Assembly (NCBI GenBank): GCA_024734495.1
Contig: JALMQS010000852.1
Coordinates: 620,001 to 684,000, forward strand
DNA from: Forficula auricularia
Lineage: Eukaryota > Arthropoda > Insecta > Dermaptera > Forficulidae
Direction: 5' to 3'
Length of the DNA: 64,000 nucleotides
Both the position numbers and the translations under genes were made by a program. Positions 39,701 through 51,700 of this stretch are shown here, in pieces (position 1 is the first letter of the stretch; every line of letters starts with the position of its first letter). A model generated the notes under the pieces. It saw nothing but the letters and a program-made list of their open reading frames with translations, made no database searches and was not told the origin of the DNA.

Positions 39701-42700
39701 GATCAAGCTTCAAACACAAAATACAACGTTCCAATATTCTTGGGATTCGTTGAAAATAGTCATTTTTGCAGTGGAATGGTCGATTAACGCGATAGGGTGT
39801 AAATCTATTAATGGGAGCCTGCCCCCTTCCCCTAATTTCTCTTTGTAGTCAAAGTAATGATTTTGAATTGCAAATTTTATTTTACTAGAATTGTGGGAAA
39901 CCATAGTCAAAATAAAAATCATTTTTTTTTCTTATTTAAGGAACGTGATGGTTCTAGGTGAAACATTTTAATTAAGAGTTTATTAAACTACTAGGTAGGT
40001 TTTACGTAAATAAAACAAATATATTTTATGAGTTTTATCTCGATATATATATTTCTGATTATCAACCCACCTTCATCACAGTTGCTTCTTGTAACTCCTG
40101 AAAATTGATAATCTGAAATATATATCGAGGTAAAACTTATAAAATATATGTTTTATTTAAGTGAAATCTAGTTTTTAAGGAATTTGGTGTTGGTACTTGG
40201 TGAAACATGAATATTGGCTACTACACACTGACAATTAATAAAATTTACAACAAAATTAATCGAAAAATAAGTATCTCTCACATACACTCACTAACTAAAT
40301 TCCGGAACTGATAAAACATTTAAAAGACTTCCCTTCATTTCGAACTACGTGACAAACCCTATAGCTTCAACTCTTAGAACGTCTGGTATAACTCCTGCTT
40401 TATATAATAAAAACACTTTAGGTTCACAACTAATTAATAATAAATTAGACAAAATTGACAAATTAGATAAATCAGGTGTATATAAATTGACTTGTGACAA
40501 TTGCGACGCAATCTACATAGGACAAGCTGGACGCTCTTTGAACTCGCTACTCGGAACATGAAAGAGCTTTTAATAGTCTTAACAGATCAAATGATTTTAA
40601 TATGGAATCTACTTCTACCTTCACCAATCATCTACATTTGAATAAACACACCTCTTCTATTAGCCACCTACATTTCGAAAGAAAGGGCTTACGTTTAGAT
40701 TTTTTAGAGTCAACTGAAATAAAATTAGCTCTCTCAAATAAAACGAATATACTAAATAATCAATTAGAAGTTAAGAAAAATACAATCATTGATTACATTC
40801 TTTAAATATTTGCAATGTTGTTTTCATTAATTCTTCCTCCCTCCCTACACCTACCTGAGTGTAGATCCACATTTCTCAGAAGGCCATTCAAAATTAAACT
40901 AAATAGACTTCCTACCTTTCTCCGTCCCCTAATTTTAAATATTTACCCTTTTGTTATTTAAAAATAAATTTTACCATTGACTTGTATTCAAATTCCACTT
41001 ATCCAGGTCAGTTACTTTCTGTTGCTCCTGACGATGGGTTAGCCACCCGAAATATATATATCGAGATTAAAGTCTCTCCAAAAATAAATTCGTTTTATTT
41101 TAATATCTTAATGTGAAACCTACCAAGTATTTTTTATCCAATAATTTAAGTGAAACCTACCTAGAGTAGCGGCTTTCTTTTTCGGTTGGGCGACCACCGG
41201 TCAGAAAAATTTCGAGGGTGGACAGCAAAAATATCCATTATTTCTGGTAATAAATTATACATACTTTGGATTTGTGAAAAAATTAAAATTATGGATTTTC
41301 AAACAAAAAAAAACAAAGACAAGAAAAATTGAAATAAATAAATACCATAAAATGAACCTATGTGAAATTGATTACTTACTTAGATTACTTAGGCGACCCG
41401 TTCCTCAGTGCGGGGGTTCGGTGTACGCGGGTCCCCAATTCTGACGCCATCGTCATCTATCACGCGCCAGTGTGGTCCAGCGACGTCTTACGCCTCCTTG
41501 ATCTGCCCTTATGGAGTTCTTGATTGAGAGCGAATCCGCCCAACGGATAGGCAGCCTACCTACTGGTCTTGTAATATCTCTTGGTATCCACAGTTGCAAA
41601 GCCGTACTCCATCTTGAGTCACTGTGAAATTGATAGTGACCAAAAAGGGGTAAAAACATTTTCAAACAAAAATCGAAGAAAGCTGATATTTCTAATAGAA
41701 AATAGTCTCATAATTACAAGGACATATAATTCATTGCTAATGAGCTAATTAAAAGGGGGGTTCTTCCCTAAATGATTATAGATTATTTTAAACACAAGAG
41801 AGGGGTCAGATGTATGGTAAAGTCATGTAGTTGGCCATATCAGTTTATTTTTCTTTAGCCAGCTAATGGCTAGCATTTTTGTCAACCCTTTGCAGCTAAC
41901 AGGGAGCGTTTTGGAGTGATACGATAAGTTTCTTAAAAACGTCTCCAGAAATAGGGTCGAAACCTCATGCATACTGAAGAGCTTACTTCTATTCTCTCAC
42001 CTTTATTTATTCTCAAATATTCCAAATTTTATTCTCATATTGTCATAACATATTTAATAGATGACAATTTATTCTATAATCTTCAGCCATTCATTGTGGG
42101 AGTTGAAACAGGAAAAGTCTAGGTTTTTCGAATTTCTCGCTTATACTTATAAGTGTTCCAAAATTTACAATCATACCAAATTTTATTTTCATATAATTTT
42201 TAAAGTCATTACATATTAAATAAATTTTAAATTTACCGAACAATCTTTATTCCTTCATTTTATGAGTTGAAAGAGAGAAAGTCTGGGTTTTTCGAATTTT
42301 TCCTTTATTTTTGTTTCAAGTTCTACTAGCCTCCCAAATTTCATGGAGATAGAATGATTAAAAGTAATCTAAAGCAGTGTTCCGCAAACTTCTTGTGTTC
42401 AAGGAACACCTACCAAATCAAGAAATTTTAGAGCAGGCTTGTCCAAACCGCAGCTCAAGATGGCTCTCAATGTGGCCCGACAAAAAATCGCAAACTTACA
42501 AACTTTATGAGATTGCGACTAAAAATCTCAGTGATATTACTAAAAATAAAATATTTTTAACTTGCTATTAAATTATGACCTAAATAATGAATTTTTGAAT
42601 CTAACACGTTATTTTGAAATGAGATATTCATAAAGTGATTCTTAAATAATTTTATTTATTCAAGTATCTATTTTCAAGTATAAAGCACACAAAGAATGAA

Positions 42701-45700
42701 ACTAGATTTAAAATATTTGATGAGCTTTTTGAGAATTCACTGAGAATACTTTTGTGCCAAAAATCGAACGATTTATGTCCCAAAAACAATGACAAACATC
42801 TCACTATAATTTTATGTTGCTGATTTGTCTCTTACATTTATAATAAAAAATGTATAAAGTAACAAAGCTTAATTTCTTAAGTACATATTCTACGTTTTTT
42901 GCTCATCAGCTATTATTAGCGTTAGTGTATTTTATGTGTGACCCAAAACAGCTCATATTCTTCCAATGTGGCCCAGGGAAGCTAAAAGGCTGGACACCCC
43001 TGTTTTAGAGGTACACCAAAGAAAAAAACCAATGTTTATTTAATATTTATTTATTATTAAAATCAATATAATATGAAAAATTTAGTTGGTTCATGTCCAT
43101 TTTAATAATAAATAATAGATTCACGGGTTTTATTTATAATATGAAAAGATGTTTAATGAGAAATGTGAGCCTGCTTAAATGAGCACATACGATCAAAATT
43201 TGGAGCAATCAGTGATAAGGCTGCTCGCATAACTGTTCTCAGCTATGTGTATTATCTTCACAAAACTTGACATTTTTCCGCGGCAGACGATCTAATGACC
43301 ACTGTACACCAGTGTGCCGCGTCACACACTTTGCGGAACACTGATCTAAACGTTTTGATGACCTGTCATTAATCGGTAAGGAGTGTTGACTCGATGCAGA
43401 AATTATATACCAAAGTTCGTAAAAGTTAATTTTTAGACGAATAATTATTTTGAATATCTATCTCTCTTTGTCTTTGTTTCATATGATTTAAAAACAAAAT
43501 GATAACCATAGGGGAAAATTATGGAAAATTAATTTTCTAAAAAGAAATCAAACGTAAAGAAAATAACAATGAACGTGTTGCTAAGTTCTTTTCAAACTCT
43601 GCTAAATAAATAACTGTTCAACTAAGCTCATCTAAAATTTGCAGGATTGTTTCACAAAGCGATAATCCATAGTGGCTCGGCCTTAATGAAATGGGGAATC
43701 AAACGCCATATCCGTGGAATGGGATTAGCTGCAATTCGAGAGCTCGGATGTACATCGAGTAATGATAAAGAAATACTCGAATACTTATTAAAACTATCCA
43801 CAAACGATCTTTTAAAAGTAAATAAGGTTAAAGACGAAAATGTAAGTAAAATCATATAAATATATAAAAGAAACAAAACAAAAAAGGTATGTTATAAATT
43901 TTTGGAGATAGAGTTTAAGATATTTAGAAAACCACTGGAAGGTGACAATCGAGGAGCCATCCCCTGGAGCGGTTCTCACCGAGGATCCGGAATTTATCTT
44001 TCAACAAGGACGATTTCACAGAATGCCATGCATCATTGGGGTATGCAGTGCTGAGGGGTTGATCTTCAACAAAGGTAATTAATTACGGTTTCTTTACTGT
44101 TCTTATTTTTGTGAACGTTCCGTCTTATTTTATCATCCCATTAGCGTGGGCAGAAAAAGTAAAATTATTTTTTGAATTTATGTTTAAAAGTTTGGAACGT
44201 TGACTAGAAAAAGTTCAACTTTATTTGATGAGTTATTCTCATAGCATAAACATTTTAAATATCAATGAAAATATAAATGGCTCGAGAAATAACTGTAGAA
44301 ACGTTTTCTATTTTAATAATGGGATTGTTTCATTAAAACAACCTAATGTAGTTGATATTAGTCCATGCTCTTTAACTTAAATATTTTAATTAAAAACAAA
44401 TGTTTCTTGAAACTTGAATATATATATAGATATATAATTTTTTCACAATTCAAAGATTACTAGACATTGTAAATATTGATATAATACATCTACCTACAAG
44501 GACAGTGAATCAAGGGTTCTGCCAACCTGCAGAAATCAACAAACATATCTAATAATATCTTCAATAAGACGTTTGGATTCTTTTTACTTTACCATACAGG
44601 GTATAATTGTTTTGTCAAAATGTCTGTTAGTCTGGTTGTCTGGTTGTTAGTGTGTGCGTTAACAAATTTTTGTGGACGATTAAGAGCTGATTAGATTTTG
44701 GTGCATATAAACCCAAAATTAAGGGGGGTGGATGGGGGGGGGGTTAAAAATTAAAAATCTAGGCCATTTGAGCAAACAAAAACAAATTTTGTATACATAA
44801 TCAGTGGACCTCTAAAAGTCTAAAAATGCAAAAACTAACCTCTCAAAATGGAGGGGGGGGTGTAAGGTATGGCCACATCAGAACACGTCAGCTTATTTTC
44901 ATTAAATATTTATTAAGGACATTACAGAGCCAGCAGTCAGGTTTGAAATTTGGAAAAATATAATTTTTTCAACTTTTATGAAACTCACTTGTTTATAATT
45001 AAATTAAAAAATTTTAATCTAAAGCAAAATTATGAGTTTGCAATATTTGCTTGACACCAAATAAGTATCAAAAGGTTTTAGAAGGGATTCAAAATGAATT
45101 AATTACTTACATTATTATATCAGCGAAATAGCACCTTTAACAAAGGGAAAGATTGGAAACGTATGATTGGCCAAGGAATCAGGAAAGAAAGTTAGCTGAG
45201 GCCATGTATATTTTATTTATTTAATGTTCTATATCTGAACTGCGCGAGAAAGAGAAACTTTGTATAATCTAAAACAAAATCAGTTTAAGTATTTAATTAA
45301 TTTTATTAATTATATTCGCAACCGAAAAAACTTCGTTTCACAACTGTTTAAGGGTCAATCCATTTAAAATCACCCAGGTAATGTTGCTCAACATTTTATA
45401 TTTTCCTGATTTTTTTATGTGTTCCCTATAGGTAGTCAGTCACAAAACAGTACTTGAAAAAAATTTATATGTCATAATTTTTTTTGGCAGGCATTTTTAT
45501 AATGGTGGTTGGGCATATTTTAATAAAAAAAAAAAACGTTCGGACCCCCGGGGGTAGAGACAAATTTAGAATAAATATAATTAGTATCGTAAATTGGCAT
45601 ATGGCTAGAAAGGCCGAAAAGCCAAAAAAAATAAATAAATAAAAAAATAAAAAAAAACGTAGTTTGCGGAAAGTTTAATTGTCAAGCTATATTTAAAGAT

Positions 45701-48700
45701 AGCAGAATAATTAAAAAACCTTGTGTTCAGCATGAAATGATCTTCAGGTATACATTATTTTAATTTTTCTATCATGCAAATGCAAGAGAGTCAGTCAAAC
45801 TAAAAACTCGGAAAAATGTATAAATCGTTACTTTGTAAGACCATAAATTTTTTATGAAGAAAAAGAAACTCACTAATAATAAGTTATTTCTGTATTGTAT
45901 ACTTATATAACTACCTGCAGTAAAAGTTATAGTCCTGAGAATGCACTCGTTTTTTTCTAGAGCTTTTTAAAAATAGCCGAAAACTAATTAATGTCAATTT
46001 TCTCAAGTCAATATCTGAAAAGGAACTGAATGAAAAAAATTGAAAATTTTACAGAATGTTCTTTATACAAATAGGAATATCTCAGAAAAAATTATGACTG
46101 AGAATCAACTACATTTAGAGTAATAGTGCAGTGAATTTCAGAAAAAACGCTAGCCTTGTACACCCTCGTGCTGTGCCAAGAAATTAAAATAATGTATACC
46201 TGAAGTTCATTTCATGTTGGACACATTGGTTTTTGAATTATTCTGCTATCTTTAAAAATAGCCTGGCAATTAAACTTTCCACAAACCACGTTTTTTATTA
46301 AATTATGCCCAACCACCATTTTAAAATGTCTGCCAAAAAAAAACTATGACATATAAATTATTTTCAAGTAGTGTTTTGTGACTGTCTGCTTATAGGGAAC
46401 TGATGATAAAAAAATCAGAAAAATTTAAAATCATAAGCAACAAATTTTATTTATATTGGGCGATTTTAAATGGATTGACGCTTAAACTAATATTAATTTT
46501 TCCTTCATTCTCTAATGATATATTGATATTATGTATTATCACTTTTATAAGAAAATATAGTAATGTGTTCTCGTTATGTTATTTATTTATTTTAGCATTT
46601 AAATTTGATGATAATTTAGAGGAGAAACTAAATCAAGATCTCCAAGGATTATATTATAATCAATATGCTCACATTTTTCAATATGAACCACACAAATTAA
46701 AATTCGCCGAACAAATGTTACGGAATTTTTTTTTCAATAATGAACCAATTTCAAAAGAGAATCGCTGGAAATTTGCAAAAGTAAGAGTGGATTATTTATT
46801 TATTTGTCTAGTTTATAACTTTTAATTTATTTTCTATGTACATTTAAGCGATTAAAAAATTAAATAATAAAACATTAGTAATGAAGCTGTTAAAGCTTTT
46901 ATTTTTGTGATTAATTTGATTAAAGTTTGAATTTTTATTTAAGGTAGCTGTTTTGCGACAATATTAGCAAAAAGTTAATGCTAGAGTATATAGAACAGAC
47001 AATAAGAATTCATAAGCCCAAAACTTTTTGTTGTTTATGTACCACTACTAGCCAATCCCGTGCTCGTTGACAAATCTGGCAACACTGTCCGAGCTTGTAT
47101 ATATTTTATCATAGAAATTTCAGATAGAGTACATTATAAAGGGAGATTTATAAAACAAAAAGTTCTTAATAAGCGATTGAAAGCTGTTGCGACAATGGCT
47201 GAAGCGAAAAAACGTCAAAAAAATTACTAAAGTTAACACACTTTTTAGGTTAAATATATACGTTCTTGCCAGCTTGTTTTTAAAAGTGTAAATTTTTCAT
47301 TATACATTTTTAATTATTATCTCAGAAACTGTGTTGTAACTATGAATTAAAATTTTTTTAAAAAATGTATTAGTTATTGTTTAATGTTGGTTTAGTTTTT
47401 TATAACAATGGTAAAAGGGTTTCTTAATTATAATTAAATGTGTGTAAACTTTTCAATATCCCGTATAATGTATAAGAGTCTGAAAAACTCTATTTTTGGA
47501 ATTTAATATCTTCGGAACTATATTGTTCATAAATTTCGTTTTGCCACCAATCGAGCAGAAGTATTTCAATAATAATCTATCTAAATTTCAAAAAAATCCT
47601 AAGAATACCCATATGGTGAAACAACTATCTTAAATCACACATGATTAATTATATTTATTTATTGACAAAACTATTGTATTATTTGTTTTCAATAAATAAT
47701 TATAATTAATCATGTGTGATTTAAATAAAAATTCAAACTTTTTACTTTACCATACAGAGTATGGTCAAGTATTGTAATCGTGCATGAAAAGTGTTTTTTC
47801 CTTTTTTTCGAAATATCTCAAAAACGGCTCAAACTATTTTGATAAAAAAAATTGAGCGAAACCATGACATTTCGGTCTACAAAAAAGCCCTAATAAGTGA
47901 ACATCAAAAAAATTATATTTTTCCAGATAATAATTGTTTTGTCAAAATGTCTACTCGGTAAATGATGATAACCTTGCTCCAAGATTTTTAATTGTTTTTT
48001 GTAAGGCTTTGGGGTATTTTCTTTCTTCGAGGTATAAATCTATGGATACATACATATCTATGTTCCAATTTTCAGACCTCTGTGTGCTACAAATTCTTCT
48101 GTAGACTCTGACAGACAGACAGACAGAAAGACATTCTCTTTTATTAGATAAACGGTACACCGACTGGCAAAGAATGAGAAGTAATTGTAAATGACACCAC
48201 ATAGCAGCACTTGATGATAACGCCTGTATTTAGGCAACCATGACTGACCAGCATCCCGTAAAATGCATTATACAGGCTGATTTAGATTATTTTGTTAAGA
48301 GAGATTCGAGGGTGAACCGCGACCTAATATGCTGTACACCTACTTCCACTTGTACTTCCAAATATTTCCAAGTACTTTCAAATAATTCCAAGTACTTTCA
48401 AATATTTCCAAGTACTTCCAAAATACTTCCAAAGAGGTGTACACCTACTTCCAATCGCGGATCACCCCTCGGGGAGAACGGTGTGGGTTATTGGTGAAAC
48501 ATTTTAAATAAAGTAAAGAAAATTTTGATAAATTTTAGAAACTTTTAAAATTTTAAATATAAAATACTACTATATCCAAACGCTTCCCACTCGATCGCGA
48601 ACCCAAAGGTCGAAAATAATTTCCTTCTTCACTCCAGGGTGCAACCACAATGGAGCCGCGTCGAAAGACAATTATAAATTAAATTAAATTAGGGAACGAA

Positions 48701-51700
48701 GAAAAGATTTTTATATTATAGACAAAAGAATCAGCCGGGATCCGAACCCGGGATCTTCAAATGTGCGCTGCGATGCCTTTATAAGAACCTTAGCTCTTAT
48801 CCTCTCAGCCACCGATCCCTGAACCCAAGCTGATACTTAATATCTATATGAATTTGGAATTTAATTTTTATTTAATCTTTTAATCTCTTCCTCGTTCATT
48901 TTTTGCAGCTCCGTAGTTGGCTTGACTAATTAAAAAAAATGTATATAGACATTAGGTATCAGCTTGGGTTCGGGGACCAGTGGCCGAGAGGATAAGAGAT
49001 AAGGCTCTTATAAAAGCATCGAAGCGCACATGCGACGATCCCGGGTTCGAATCCCGGCTGATCCTTTTGTATATAATATAAAAATCTTTTCTTCGTTCCC
49101 TAATTTAATAAAATACTATTTTTGTAAAACCTACCTAGTATTTTATATTAGTATTATATATAAATTTTAAAAAATGTCTAAAATTTTCCAAAATTTTTTT
49201 ACTTTATGATTTAGATTAAGTTATTATTAATCAAATATATATTATGTGTGTGTGACTATAGGTTAAATGTAAAGTGATGTATTTTTGTAGTGATAAGATC
49301 TTGTTATATTTCGAACTATAGATAAGAGATATATGGTTCGAAGCATAGGCGCCGAAACCAGGAGGCGCGGGGCTTGAGCCCCTGACCTTAGTAGTAGGGA
49401 GCTGAGTCCCCCCCCTTACACATGAACCATGTCATCTGCTTTTTTGTAATGAAGTCTTTTCTTTAAAAAAATTATAAAATAAATATATTATAAATTAATT
49501 TTTTGTTCTTTATTTTAACATTTAAAATTTATTTATTCATATTTTTTTTAATATTTAAATGTATTATTCTATTAATATATTATCTATATAATATTATATA
49601 AAATAATATTTAAAAATACACTATTTTTTATTAAGGTTTTTCAGTTCTACTTTGTGGTTACCTATATTTTAATAAAAATTTGAAAAATCAGACAACAACA
49701 AACACAAGTTGTTATAGGGAAATAAGGACTATATCATTTATGCAGATAATTTATATTTTATTGTCAACTTTGTTGACTTCTTCAGTGCTCAAATAGTTAA
49801 TCGATGTTGGTGACTTGCCTTGATATGTTTACTAAGAAAGAATAATTATAAAAATGACAAATATGCAGGGAAGTTAACTATTTGAGCCCTGAAGAAGTCA
49901 ACAAAGTTGACAATAAAATATAAATTATCTGCATAACAAATATAGTCCTTATTTCCTATAACAACTTTTAATAACAAACACAATGTTTGCACTTAATATT
50001 ATTTTATTTTATTTTAGTTATATGGCGAATACAAAATAACCTATCATCTTTTGAAGACTGTTCGCTATCTAAGCGAGTTTGATGATTGCCCTGTATATTC
50101 AAATTTGTACACATTCAACGGAAAATTGGATGTCTATAGAAAAAGTTTGGAAATTGATGGAAAAAATATAGGTATGTAGTTTATTTAACCCTAACGAGTA
50201 AATAGAACGTTTCTTAAAATGTGATCCGCGAGGCCAAACTTTGTAGATTCTTAGAGGAATTTAAAACATAAATTTGTATGCCCTACACAAGACTAACTCA
50301 AATTATAAGAAGATTTTATAAATATAAAAACTTTTATAAAATCATCTCTTTCGCGAGTTGTTAAATGTACAAGGTCCGGACAAAGTGTATTGATCATCAT
50401 ACTATGTAGGTATAATCTTATGTTATAAAGATTTATTGACTTATACTACAAAACAAATAAAAATATCCATCAATAATAGTAAGAATGGAAGTTTTCTACC
50501 CAGAAAATGGTGACCCTTTAAAGGCTAAATATGGCCGGCATTTACGAACTAACATTTTCTGGTCAAAAAAACTTCCATTCTTCCTATTTTTTAAGATAAG
50601 ATTATTTGTTCTTGTAGATTAAGTCAATAAATTTTTATAACATCTTCATACTATGATCGATACATTTTTCATATCACAAGCCGTAGTATGATTTTTATCT
50701 CAGTTATCTTTAGGAACTTAACATTTAATAATTTTTTTCAATTCTAAAGACCAGGGAAAGTCTACTTATATTAATCATAAGTTTCCTGTATTTGATTCGA
50801 TCGCGAATCGAATGCAGATGATTTTTGTCAAATTTAAGTGAAAATAACATCCGAATTTATATATTTCTAACTTGGAATAGTGAAGTTAATTTTCTCATTA
50901 ATATATCAAAGAATAATTAACACATTAACGAGAATTGTTTTTGATCGCGATTTTAAACGAAGAGACTGCTGGTTGAAGCTGATGGAGTCTGCTGGTCTTA
51001 AGTCTGGACGAAGAGAAATAGAAAGATACGATCCATTTAGCTATAATCCAACATCATTTCTCGATTGGCCCGCATGACGACTTTTATATCAAACACTGAT
51101 ATGGATCACACAAATGAATGAATTGAGATGGTGCGATCGAATCAAATACAAGAAACTTATGATTAATTAATGGCAAACATCTAACACACGTGTTAACAGA
51201 TCGGGCGCTCTGGACTGGGAGAGTGAATATATAACATCTCTAGATTTCCAAATTAATTTGGTGATCCATATCAGTGTTTGATATAAAAGTGTCATGCGGA
51301 CCAATCGTGAAATGATGCTGGTTATAGCAAATGGATCACATCTTTTTCATTCTCTCTTGGTCCAGATTCGTAAGACTCAACAGACTCCAATGGCTTCAAC
51401 CAGCAGTAGTATCGTGATATGAGTATATCGTGTTTAAAAAGGGCAATCAAAGCAATTTTCGTTGATGTGTTAATATTCTTTGATATATTAATCAGAAAAT
51501 TAACTTCTCTACTTATATTAGTTTTCAAATTTACTTTTTAAGAAACACTCTTTTTAAAACAAGATTTAAACACTTATAGGTTGTTTTTTAATTTCAGGAT
51601 CCTGTCATACAGATGAACTGGCCTATGTATTCCCATTTCAATTATTCAATAAAAAGAAAGTGGCAGAGAATTCACCGGAAGCGGATATGATTTCAAAAAT

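Noticed and set aside
43652..43876. Minus-strand frame opposite gene C exon 5
   Set aside because: Shadow of the esterase exon on the + strand.
48955..49070. tRNA gene
   Set aside because: A- and B-box-like sequence is present, but acceptor stem and anticodon arm do not form properly and the copy is one arm of a foldback element.
50880..51528. Two frames sharing a KPLESVES-like peptide on opposite strands
   Set aside because: They are the two arms of a foldback element, so the likeness is a consequence of the inverted repeat.
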